This document shows, one piece after another, positions 50,779 through 59,714 of a DNA stretch of 64,000 nt. The DNA is from Tranzscheliella williamsii (taxonomy: Eukaryota > Basidiomycota > Ustilaginomycetes > Ustilaginales > Ustilaginaceae). Below the pieces are notes generated by a model. That model was not told the DNA's origin. It ran no database searches and saw only the letters and a program-made list of their open reading frames with translations. Both the position numbers and the translations under genes were made by a program. The stretch's first letter is position 1; each line of letters begins with the position of its first letter. The DNA lies in assembly GCA_023212725.1 (NCBI GenBank), contig JALBYF010000025.1, positions 62,001 through 126,000 of the forward strand. The letters are read 5' to 3'.

Positions 50779-51956
50779 TCAGAGGCGAGCGCCCTGACCG
50801 ACAAGAAGTTGGTTTCCATTGCGCAGCACCTTGGCCGCCTCATCAACCATCTCGTCAACAATTTCCTTGGCTGGCTTGATGTCGTCAATGACAGAAGCAC
50901 ACTTGCCGAGCAAGAACCTCTGTCGCGCGGCTTTTTCTTTGGTACCCTGCTCATCGTCATTCTCGACATCGTGGTAGGCGGGGATGATGCCTTGATCGGT
51001 CAGCTTCTTGATGTCGTGGGGTCTGGACTCCCACTCCATGATGTAGGGGGTCTTGTAGACACGCAGAGGGCGGCCCGTGAAGATGATGGTCCGGATGTCG
51101 GTCTCGTGGGTAGACTTGAGCAGAGCCTCCTTGTGCGCCCTGGGCGCACCGGACTCCTTGGAAGCGACGAAGCGGGTGCCGACCCAGACGCCGTCGGCAC
51201 CCCAGCAGAGAGCAGCGGCAAGACCTCGTCCGTTGAAGATGCCGCCAGCAGCGACAGTGATGATAGGCTTGCCCGTCAAGGGCGATTTGTGACCGCGGCA
51301 GATGTCGACGACCCGAGGAGCGATAATGGACAGCGGAACATCGCCCGTATGTCCACCCCCCTCGCCTCCTTGGAAGATAATCATGTCGACACCGGCCTGG
51401 AGAACCTTGGGAGCATGCTTGGGATGTCCAATGATGCCAGCAACAACGATGCCGGCCTTGTGCAGTTTCTCGACAACTTGCTGCGGCGGCACACCGACAG
51501 CGGAGACGAAGAGCTTGGCTCCAGACTCAATAATGATGTCAATCAGTTCAGGCAGCTGCCCGTTAGTGTAGTCGGTGTTGGTCTTACGGGCTCCCTCTCC
51601 AACCTTGGGCAGAAGAAGATCGACGCCGAACGGGCCGTCCTTCTTGTTGAGATATCCCTTGAGCTCGTCGATCTGTTGTCGCAGAAACTTGGGAGTGTAT
51701 CCGACGCCGCCGATAACGCCGATGCCGCCCGCATTGGTGACAGCAGCGGCCAGCTCCGGACCGGCAGCGACATTCCTGCAAATCAAAGAGGAGGCCCACG
51801 TCGATAATCAAACAGTATCAGTATTTCGTCAAAGGAGAACATGGACCGTGGCGGCTACACAGCGCCGCGAGATACCTACATGCCAGCAAGCATGATCGGG
51901 TGCGTGAGCCCGAACTGCTCAGTGAGCGGTGTCTTGATCCGCTGTGGCGAGGTCAT
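50779..51956 (-). CDS. Nitronate monooxygenase (2-nitropropane dioxygenase family)
   Basis: FMN-dependent TIM-barrel enzyme that oxidises toxic alkyl nitronates to carbonyls and nitrite. Two exons: 51956-51880 (MTSPQRIKTPLTEQFGLTH, PIMLAGM) and 51775-50779; the intron splits the Met codon (GGCAT|GTAGGT ... TTTGCAG|G), 357 aa. Family motifs: AGPELAAAVTNAGGIGVIGG, FGVDLLLP, FQGGEGGGHTGDVP (with the conserved His that can act as base) and AAGGIFNGRGLAAALCWGADGVWVGTRF (phosphate-binding end of the barrel), cited here in shorter pieces as AAGGIFNGRG and GVWVGTRF. Length fits the fungal class. No nearby nitroalkane-related partner except possibly the nitrilase 3 kb away; no operon logic applies. 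Confidence 0.93.
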
Positions 51957-52408
51957 AGTGTCTATTCTGCAGTATGGTGTGGTGGTGGTGGTGAATGCAA
52001 GGGGAGACAGCGGTGAAAGATAGCAAGGAAAGCGCTGAAGGCGGCCACTTAATATGAATGTGGCAGACGATGTTTGCACTGGCCTAGCGTATGTAAAGCG
52101 TGGTGGGGAAAGCCGAACCCCACAGAACGAGCGTTGCTGTACTGAAGGACGGCTCGCCTAACGACCCTGGCTCAAAGGCGGGCTTTGCCTGGCCCCACAG
52201 GCCGGCAAACGACCTGCCGAGCCGGCTTCCCGCTGCCGGTTCCTGCCCAAATTCATAGGAAATTAAGTTCCCACCGAAGCAAAGAGCTTGTCCAAATGGC
52301 TGTTAGGGCGGCGACGGAAGACACGAAGACACCGGCATTTTACTCCGTCTCCAGTCAGAGTGAGTTGCTTCCTTCCAAGCTCTCTAGCCATCACAAAGCG
52401 CAGACGCC
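51957..52408. promoter_or_regulatory. Divergent promoter region, nitronate monooxygenase/NAA38
   Basis: 452 bp between divergent start codons; no recognised site. GGTGTGGTGGTGGTGGT-like purine/T-rich run near 51975. Confidence 0.35.
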
Positions 52409-52774
52409 ATGTCGGCGCATGATTCGACCGCAGCGCAAGACGCAGCGGCATCCCTCATAGCAGACAAGTTTGTTGGACGCACCGCCATCGTGCACATACA
52501 GGATGGTAGGAGATTTCGCGGGTCGTTCCTCTGCATTGACTCAGGGGCCAACCTTATTCTTGCCAATACCGACGAACTACGGTCCATACCCAGTGGAAAG
52601 GTGACCAGCCGAAATGTAGGGATGGTGATGGTGCCTGGAGAACGTATCACAAAGGTGGAAGTGCAGGAAGACGCTCAGATCGCCAACGGTTCGGAAACGT
52701 TGCAACCTAGTACGCAGCTCTCCGACTCCGCTGCCCATGCCGGTTGGCCTGAGGACGAGTCGTTGTACACTTGA
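52409..52774 (+). CDS. NAA38: LSM-domain protein, NatC N-acetyltransferase auxiliary subunit
   Basis: Probable Naa38/Mak31 (LSMD1) subunit of NatC, which acetylates N-terminal Met followed by hydrophobic residues. 121 aa, one exon, ATG 52409. Sm fold: helix ASLIADKFVG, Sm1 strands RTAIVHIQDGRRFRGSFLCID with SGANLILANTDEL, and Sm2 RNVGMVMVPGERITKVEV. The GERI in Sm2 and the lack of a second RNA-binding Asn/Arg pair suit the LSMD1 group rather than spliceosomal Lsm proteins. The last 100 bp of its coding sequence (52675-52774) are also coding on the other strand for the next gene, in a tail-to-tail overlap. Confidence 0.85.
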   Translation: MSAHDSTAAQDAAASLIADKFVGRTAIVHIQDGRRFRGSFLCIDSGANLILANTDELRSIPSGKVTSRNVGMVMVPGERITKVEVQEDAQIANGSETLQPSTQLSDSAAHAGWPEDESLYT

Positions 52775-54033
52775 ACTGCAGCCATGATGCATCCGGTCTG
52801 CCAACCCTCCTCTTTCTTCCAGCAAATCTCGAGCATCCACATCAGTACCTCGTCCAGGCGAAGTAGCCATGAGTCGTCCTGCGATGCCGTCTTTCGACTG
52901 AGTGTGGTCCCGAGCATTTGTGCTAGCGAGCCTCGTAGGACGTTTTCGCAAAATGCCGTCCCTTCAAGGTGATCCTCGATGAACACCATCTGAAGACCTG
53001 TTTCGAACAGTCGAGCTAAAAGATCAAGCTGTAGCTTTTTCCCCTGGATGTCGCCACCCAAGCCGGCGAGCTCGTCAGCAAGCTTGTGGACAATGGAGGA
53101 TGTCAAGATTCTCCCCACTCCTACCGCCAGAGAACTACCACGCTGAGTCAAGCGTACTAGGCTGTACTCAAGTAGCCTGCATTCCCTCAGCGAGCAGAGG
53201 TGGAATATCATCGGGCTCAGGGTTTCTCTCTGGAAAGCGTCCAAGCATTGCTCCGTTAAGCCGGCATGGTTGAGCTCGGCACAAGAATCCCAGACAAGCC
53301 CGAGCAGCGCCCAAACAATGCTGTCGATGTGCCCGTCTGCGGTCAAGAAAGCTTGCCCCAGACAGCCAAGTATGTGCTCGACATGGTTTCCGACGCCGGC
53401 AACAATGGCTTCTGGGCTTCCAGACTGATAGTAGTCCAGAAGGAGTTCGAGAAGGACCCCACTTCGTCGGCAAGGGCCTGGCAAGCCGTTGGGACCGCGC
53501 CAGATGTCGCAGTCTCTCTGCCCAATTTCCTCGTCTGACGCTACCGCCAGCCATTGTCGTACCGATTCTATGCAGTGTAACTGCTGGCACTCGCTACGGT
53601 CCTCCAGCCCTGGCATCTCAACTAGGCCCCTATTGTCAGCTGAGCCCGAAGCGACACGCTTTAGACGCATTTAACTTACCCTGCGTTTGCTCTGCTGCCG
53701 CCGCGAAAAAGCAATTGTAGATAGATGCTTCGAATCGATCCTCAGCCGACGGATAGTGCAACAGAGATTGCAAAAACTGTTTCACATTGACTACGAACAG
53801 ACGCCTCTCATGCTGGCTGGACGGGTTGGGCAGGCCCAACTGGCCGACGGCGAACTAGACTCCCAGTTGCGGTACCGTCATTGTCAGTGCGTAGCCGTTG
53901 TACAGAGAAGCCCGATTCGTCAGCTTACCACAGCCGCCTTGAGGATACCGTCCGCATTCATATTGCCAAGCACGTCCAGAGCGGTGGGGGATTGTTTGCA
54001 CGTCGATTCGAGCAAGGCGAAACCAAGCAGCAT
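52675..54033 (-). CDS. Uncharacterised helical protein, three exons
   Basis: Not recognised. Exons 54033-53929, 53854-53680 and 53621-52675 join in frame to 1227 nt, 408 aa. Both introns are GT-AG with clear CTGAC branch-like strings (CACTGACAATG; GCTGACAAT); intron 2 is 58 nt. The joins read ILKAAV|FAVGQLGLPN and AEQTQ|VEMPGLED. The protein is almost all helix-forming, with Leu/Cys-spaced segments (RRSGVLLELLLDYYQSG, SIVWALLGLVWDSCAEL, VHKLADELAGLGGDI), suggesting an armadillo/HEAT-like solenoid. It ends CVLGCNVSEPLAI inside the NAA38 gene on the opposite strand. A start further upstream cannot be excluded, as the frame is open above the ATG. Function unknown. Confidence 0.75.
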
Positions 54034-54188
54034 GCTCACGAAAGAGGAAGCTGAGCAGAGCGGAGCTGTGTTTCAGGCGAGCGCGACGACGTGGGCGCCA
54101 CTGTTAAGTCCGATCGGGCGTGCGGGGAAGACCTGGCTAACTAATCACAATCCCGAGTGTGACTTGTGACTCTGACCCTGACATCGCG

Positions 54189-54205
54189 GTCCCCGCTACG
54201 GGGAC
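54189..54205. promoter_or_regulatory. Perfect GTCCCCG-CTA-CGGGGAC palindrome in a divergent promoter
   Basis: Seven-bp arms with a 3-bp centre, inside the 263-bp gap between the divergent starts at 54033 and 54297. It contains CCG-N3-CGG, the spacing style of zinc-cluster (Zn2Cys6) factor sites. Regulation of the nitrilase or its neighbour by such a factor is inference. Confidence 0.45.
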
Positions 54206-54296
54206 GGGCGATTCGAACATGTAATCAACATCATGAGGTCGCGAGCTTTCTAAGATCAAGCTCCCACGCCACGCTGAGAATCGGTGCTGCTCCGAC

Positions 54297-55403
54297 ATGA
54301 ATCAAGCGAACGACGAAATCGTCCTCTGCTGCGTGCAAGACTCGCCCAAGGCGTTTGACCTGCCTGCTTCGCTCGACAAACTTTCGGCGCTAGCGCGAGA
54401 AGCTGCAAGCAAAGCACGAGCAGCCGCTTCATCCGCCGCTGTGCCTGTCGTCGTCTTGTTTCCAGAGGCTTTTTTGAGTGCTTATCCGCGCGGCCTCGAC
54501 TTTGGTGCTAAGATTGGGTCCCGCACGCCGGAAGGTCGCAGCTGGTTCGCAAGATATCATGCCTCCTCGATCCCGGTGTGCGATGTGGACGGACCAGAGA
54601 TGTCGGCCATCCGCAGCATTGCACGCGAAAACAAGATCACCTTGGTGATCGGCGTCATTGAAAGATGTGACCGCGAAGAATCAGGCAAGAGGCGACAGGA
54701 TTATGGAAGCAACGCTGTCGGAGGAAGCGGAACCATATATTGCACGGCGCTCACCATTGCTGAAGACGGAGAGCTGCTCGCTTCTCATCGAAAATTAATG
54801 CCTACGGGCACCGAGCGTCTGGTGTGGGGCCAAGGAGATGGACAAGGCATTCGCGTCTCTCCCACATCCGCTGGTAAAGTCGGTGCGGTCATCTGCTGGG
54901 AGGTAAGTGCCGCGCAAGGCTTGCTTGCCTACGCCAAATGACTACATCTACTTGGCCGAGCTGACTTGCCCGTTCGTCTCTCCCTCCTCTCTGCTACGGT
55001 GCAGAACTACATGCCGCTTCTCAGGACGGCTATGTACGAGCGCGGTGTTGAAATCTACTGTGCGCCGACGGCCGATCCCAGACCAACGTGGACCGCTAGC
55101 ATGCAACACATCGCCATGGAAGGCAGGTGCTTTGTGATCTCATGCAATCAGTTCAACACGCGAGCTGACTTCCCGGCCGATTATCCTGGCCTGCACGATA
55201 TGAAGCCAGACGAAATTGTCACCAAGGGCGGCAGCGCAATCATCGGTCCACTCGGGGAGATCTTGGCTGGACCCCTATGGGATCAAGCTGGGATCCTCGT
55301 CGCCAGGGTTAACAGGAGCGATCTCGTGGAGGCCAAGATGGACTTCGATGTTACAGGACATTACGCTCGGAACGACATATTTCGTCTTTCCGTCAACTCA
55401 TGA
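54297..55403 (+). CDS. Nitrilase (C-N hydrolase superfamily)
   Basis: Predicted to hydrolyse organic nitriles to acids and ammonia. Two exons: 54297-54902 and 55005-55403; intron GTAAGT...GGTGCAG; 334 aa. The catalytic triad is visible: Glu57 in [13 protein letters not shown], Lys166 in [18 protein letters not shown] and Cys200 in VICWE|NYMPLLR, where the intron falls just after WE. Downstream PTADPRPTW and [16 protein letters not shown] are typical of branch-1 nitrilases, including the GDG (WGQGDGQGI) segment. The end [18 protein letters not shown] is also standard. Whether it prefers aliphatic, aryl or cyanide substrates cannot be told. Confidence 0.95.
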
Positions 55404-56223
55404 CCAGTCAATGTCGAAACCGCAGAATTCCGCGAATGCTTTGTAGGTCATTCCGCGGAACTCGAGATGTTTCTGTGGCTTATGACGATGCTAATAGAGC
55501 TGGATGGGCTCTGCTCCCAACCAGCGCAGTCCCAACAGAAGGTGACGGGCAGTACGTTTTGCTCTTCCGCGCATCTTGCGCGTTCTTGGCGATCCGATAT
55601 CCGATGCCTGGAAGCTTTGATTGCACGGCTTTAGTTGATTACACCATGCTTCCCAGCTTGGCACGTGGTTACGTTAACTACAGAAGTCATAGGTGGTTCT
55701 GTACTTGCCTTACCCGCTTCAATCGCATTAACATCGGCACATCTTGGTTGTATTGTGGAGATCTTGATGGGCACTACTGGCTACGAGCTGGAGAGATGGA
55801 CTGCCCAGCTGAGTGTGCACTGTCTGTCGGGCTAGTGTATAGGTGAAGGTCATAAAAGCCGGGCAGTGGTCGGGTTGCATGTTTAATGTCCGCTCATGTC
55901 GCTCCAGGCTTCTCTGGGCTAAGTCTGATTCGGCACTTGCCTTGCTGTGTTGCGGTATTCTGGCACTGCATCATCGCGACTGCCACGCTCTCCTACACAA
56001 TCACTTTGATGGATCTCAACATCACCGCCGCTGTCTCGGTCTCCTTTCCTTGCATGTCTCACTGCCTCGGCGCTTGCCTCTCTTCCAACGTCTGTGAAGG
56101 CCACTAGAAGGTTATCTCTGCTTTTTAGCATGTGTGACCGACCTCCCCACAGCATTCTTCCACGCTTGCTTCCGCCTATCTCTTAAGCTCTTCCTTCTGC
56201 CTGCCCGCGCATTTCGACTCATC
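55404..56223. other. Intergenic region
   Basis: 820 bp; frames here are short and without motifs. No gene supported. Confidence 0.45.
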
Positions 56224-56515
56224 ATGGGACAGAAGGCCGACGCTGAGATCGTGTCTGCCAAGTCAGCATCAGGCCAGACACACGAGAGGGAATCTAAGCC
56301 GTCCGACCTGAATGCAGACGCCATCTTCGAGCGGTGCCTCAATACTTGGCTGGTGGCAGCCCTCGGACCAGGAGCTTGTTCTCACGTCTCGCCAGATCCA
56401 GTGCAAACAGTTTGTAGCTTTCACCAAAACAAAATTGGAGCGTCTTGAGGAGCTACTGGGTCGTCTTGAGGGACTATTGACTCGTCAACCTGCTACGTTG
56501 CCCTATCGTCCCTAA
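56224..56515 (+). pseudogene. Possible small gene with a +1 frameshift
   Basis: Not recognised. ATG at 56224 opens MGQKADAEIVSAKS ... DLNADAIFERCLNTWLVAA, but this frame then turns into non-protein-like sequence and stops. At the same point (the CCC at about 56359-56362) the next frame continues as SDQELVLTSRQIQCKQFVAF and KTKLERLEELLGRLEGLL, a convincing helical segment ending at a stop at 56513-56515. One surplus C would explain the break. Either the gene is decaying, or the assembly has a one-base error, or an unseen short intron exists. The intact product would be about 97 aa, helical. It lies just upstream of an ABC-transporter relic. Confidence 0.35.
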
Positions 56516-56599
56516 CGCACACCATATCTTCTTAAGCGAGGCGAAGAATTTGTTCAACACCACAAACGATCTTGGTCTCGGGCAGCCCGTACCCGTCCG

Positions 56600-57060
56600 T
56601 AAATTGTGCTGCTGGAAGAGCTTTCGTCCGGTGCGGATTCGTGGACGAAGAGCTGTCTATGGCAGACGTTGCGGAGGGTGGGGCACGGGCGGCCTACGCT
56701 TCTTACGTCGCACAGCACGGAAGAAGCCGCTTGTTGCTGGGCAGCATGGGATCTCTCGAAATATAGCAACGACGCGCATGATTCGTCCAACGGCTCTTCC
56801 CCGACGCAGTGCCAACCAACGAAGCCAGCACGAGATACGAAATCCCCTTGTCGAGCCATGAGAGCGTCGCATACAGGTTTCGAGCGCTCGAACAAGCATA
56901 CGAAGAGAGGCTGGCCGCTGGGGTGGCGGGCTACCAGACATCGCCAGCTTCTCTCGAAAGCCTCTTCCTGCACATTGCGCGGGAGGCGCAATCGCTTGCT
57001 GCTAAAGACGAAATGAGTATGACACAAGAAGGCGTCAACTTTCGACGTCATATAAAATAG
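56600..57060 (+). pseudogene. Relic of an ABC transporter (ABCA-like), C-terminal nucleotide-binding domain
   Basis: Pieces of one NBD appear in changing plus-strand frames. First frame: LLEELSSGADSWTKSCLWQT, a degraded Walker B/D-loop, then RPTLLTSHSTEEA, the H-loop His and the usual (S/T)MEEA string. Second frame: LLLGSMGSLE, the post-H-loop strand. Third frame, from about 56795 to the stop at 57060: LFPDAVPTNEAS, then AYRFRALEQAYEERLAAGV, then YQTSPASLESLFLHIAREAQ, the typical end of ABCA-type NBDs. Walker A and the signature motif are not visible upstream, and the Walker B acidic pair and proline are altered. At least two frameshifts and a small deletion are implied, so this is a dead gene fragment. 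Confidence 0.65.
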
Positions 57061-57687
57061 ATAATGGCATGATCCCACAGTTTCAGCACTAATAGCAATA
57101 GAGAGCAGTGTTCATCAATCAATGCTGTATATGCCGAGAGCACTTGTCGTATGCCGATGGCACTTGTCGCATCGAAGCGTTGCCGGCTTGTTGTGTCTAT
57201 GATTGACACTTAAAGGTACGACTAGCAATATCGCACGTGTCTTTCCTTCTATTACACTATGGTCTCTGGAATTGACATCATTCGTTCGACGGTATGGAGC
57301 AGCAGTACATGTATATATAAACAGATACCAAATTGCTTTCTCTGCGTGTTGTGTGATGAAGTCACGGATGACAGTGGTCTGTCATCCGCTGTCGTTCATG
57401 TGGCGATGTCGGTAGTTGGGCGTGGCGTCGATATATCGGCCGACAAAGCAGTACGAACAGTTGTTGTATCTCAACTTTGACTCACCTAGCTAGGGTTCGA
57501 GGTGTGCATGCGTTGTTAGAGTGGCTGTATATGTCCGCGGAGCATCTCGCTGAGTGCCTGAGCCAAGCGGGACCCTGCAGGCAGCGCCGAGCGCGGACGT
57601 TATCTCTGGTCCTCGCGCCACTCATCTTGGGGGTCTTTGCTCGGCCTCTCTGACAAGCTCTCTCCCAGCATCCCAGGCGTGGTCGCG
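57061..57687. other. Intergenic region with a 20-bp tandem duplication
   Basis: 627 bp. ATGCCGAGAGCACTTGTCGT and ATGCCGATGGCACTTGTCGC are adjacent at 57131-57170. The right part is the promoter of the LPL1-like gene; nothing else seen. Confidence 0.5.
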
Positions 57688-59361
57688 ATGAGGTCCAGCA
57701 GCGTGCATCTCGTAGTCATCCAACATGGGCTGTGGGGGTCCGCCGAGAACACATCGTTTCTCGCCACCAGTCTGGCGAGGTACCACGGTGGCACTGTGTC
57801 GCCGCGGTCGAAGCTGCAGGCGCCCGAGTCGGTGGCGACCGTCAGCGCGGGCGCGGCTGACCATATCAACGCCTCGCGCTCCGACATCCGCCTGGTTGTA
57901 CTCAACGCAGCCGTCAACCAGAACGAGCATATGTACGACGGTATCGACTGGTGCGGCGAGCGTCTGGTCCGAGAGATCCACCACGAGATTGTGCGTCTCG
58001 AGTCGGAAGAAGCAGCGCGCGTCACCCGGTTCAGCATCATCGGCTACTCGCTAGGCGGCCTGGTGGCTCGCTACGCCGTCGGGCTGCTGTATGCCGAGGG
58101 CTTCTTCGCTGGCACTTCCGGTACGGATGCGGAGGAGCGCGGCGCCGAGCGCGGCGCAGACACGTCGGGCTCGAGCACGCCTTCAGCGTCCGGAAGTCAT
58201 CGTGGCTCCAGCCTTGCCTTCCAGTCCCGACCCAAAGCGTCATCGCTGTCGACGCTGGCGACCCCGCATTTGGGCGTCACTCCAGGCAGCTCGGCGCTGA
58301 GCAGCTTTGCCAAGTATGTCGGATCGTCGATGCTGGGCCGCTCGGGAAAGCAGCTCTACCTTGCCGATCGCGGCTGGACTACCGATGCCGACGTCAAGGG
58401 TGGCTTGGGCGGCAGAGGCGAGTCGGCGGGGAGCTGCTTAGTAGAGGCAATGGCGGACCCGCGGTTTCCGTTTATCAAGGCGCTGCGTCTGTTCGAGCGG
58501 ATCGACGTGTATGCCAACGCGATTGCCGATCTCACCGTGGCGTACCGGACGGCAGCGTTCGAGGTGCACGATCCGTTTGGCGTGCCGGGTGCTCTGGCGG
58601 TGGAGCGGGATCCGGCGTGTCCTGAGCTGCTGCTCTCGGTGGCGTACGTCGACGTGCTGCCGCCGCGGAAGCCGCTGCTGCGGCGGGCGGCGGCAGGGCT
58701 GTCGCCGAACAGGCTACCGTGGATGTTGAATCCGCAGCGCTTCTCGCTGCGCTTTCCGCTGAACTACATTGCTTTTGTCGGCCTGCCGCTGGTTCTGCCC
58801 GTGATGCTCACCCTGGCGCTGCACAAGCTGAGCAATGATGCGCGCAGCTCCGATCGGCGCGTGGGCGAGTTCGAGCGGCTCTGGGCCGTAGAGCACGGCC
58901 AGCTCGACGACGCGCTCCCGCCAGCCAAGCACAACTCCCGCCCCGCGCCGCTCGACCACCCGACCCAGGCTCACATCGAGCGCACCCGCCTCTCGCGCCT
59001 CCTCGCGCTCGCCGAGCAAGACGCACAGCTCGCCGCCCGCCAACTCGCCGAAGACAACTTGCCCCTCGCCCCCCCCCCCCCGCGCGCTCCCTCCGCCGCC
59101 CATTCCCCCAACACCCCTACCTCCCTCCCCCCCTCCCACCCCCACCAAGACCCCAAACAATCCCCTCTGTCTCCATCCCAGCTCCGCATGGCCGCTCACC
59201 TCAACGACGCCACCCTCCTCCCGCGCGTAAAGAAACACCTCGTCTATCTCGACAATGTCCCCAACACCCACCCCGCCATCATCGTCCGCTCCCCCGCCAT
59301 AGACGCGCACAAGAGAGGCATCCCCGTCGTCAACTCCTTTGTCGCCCGCTTCGCCCTATAG
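57688..59361 (+). CDS. LPL1/ROG1-like serine lipase (DUF676 family)
   Basis: Alpha/beta hydrolase of the DUF676 group; yeast Lpl1 is a lipid-droplet phospholipase and Rog1 a monoacylglycerol lipase. ATG 57688 (an in-frame TTG at 57637 is ignored) gives 557 aa starting MRSSSVHLVVIQHGLWGS, the family's oxyanion strand at the very N-terminus as in Lpl1. Nucleophile elbow is GYSLGG with Ser121, followed by LVARYAVGLLY and LATPHLGV. A Ser/Gly-rich insert lies between (about 150-180). A hydrophobic hairpin near 355-380 (NYIAFVGLPLVLPVMLTL) may bind membrane. The Pro-rich segment after 450 includes a run of 13 C in the DNA. The C-terminus LDNVPNTHPAIIVRSP holds the likely catalytic His. Third codon positions are almost all C or G in the last 500 bp. 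Confidence 0.9.
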   Translation: MRSSSVHLVVIQHGLWGSAENTSFLATSLARYHGGTVSPRSKLQAPESVATVSAGAADHINASRSDIRLVVLNAAVNQNEHMYDGIDWCGERLVREIHHEIVRLESEEAARVTRFSIIGYSLGGLVARYAVGLLYAEGFFAGTSGTDAEERGAERGADTSGSSTPSASGSHRGSSLAFQSRPKASSLSTLATPHLGVTPGSSALSSFAKYVGSSMLGRSGKQLYLADRGWTTDADVKGGLGGRGESAGSCLVEAMADPRFPFIKALRLFERIDVYANAIADLTVAYRTAAFEVHDPFGVPGALAVERDPACPELLLSVAYVDVLPPRKPLLRRAAAGLSPNRLPWMLNPQRFSLRFPLNYIAFVGLPLVLPVMLTLALHKLSNDARSSDRRVGEFERLWAVEHGQLDDALPPAKHNSRPAPLDHPTQAHIERTRLSRLLALAEQDAQLAARQLAEDNLPLAPPPPRAPSAAHSPNTPTSLPPSHPHQDPKQSPLSPSQLRMAAHLNDATLLPRVKKHLVYLDNVPNTHPAIIVRSPAIDAHKRGIPVVNSFVARFAL

Positions 59362-59714
59362 CCCCGCCCCGCCACCGCCACTCCCATCCGCGCGGCTGCA
59401 CTTGCATTATGCCGACGACGCTCTCCCACCAACGCTGGTAGCTACGTTGGCGTACATCCTGCATTTCAAGCCAACTCAGCTCGCAGTCACAGCGAACAGA
59501 ATGCGATAAATGGAATGGTCAAGAAAAGGTATGGTCATAGGTGTACACGATGGGTGATGCCGAAATGCAGCCGGATCGGATGAGACAACAGGAAAGCTAA
59601 GACGACAAACAACGGAAGCAGGTGCAGAGCAGAACATGCGAGCGAGAGTGTTGGGGCCGGGATAGGATGGAGACAGGGTAAGCAAATAGGGAAGGACGCA
59701 GAACGGAAAGCGCG
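59362..59714. other. Convergent 3' intergenic region
   Basis: 353 bp; no gene seen. Confidence 0.5.

Noticed and set aside
50809..51807. 332-codon plus frame opposite the nitronate monooxygenase
   Set aside because: Antisense shadow of a highly biased GC-rich coding sequence; the minus strand has all family motifs.
54180..54260. tRNA-like T-loop string GTTCGAATC on the minus strand
   Set aside because: Flanking bases cannot form a T stem or acceptor stem and no anticodon arm is visible.
58714..59310. 198-codon Gly-rich minus frame
   Set aside because: Shadow of the C-rich LPL1-like coding strand.
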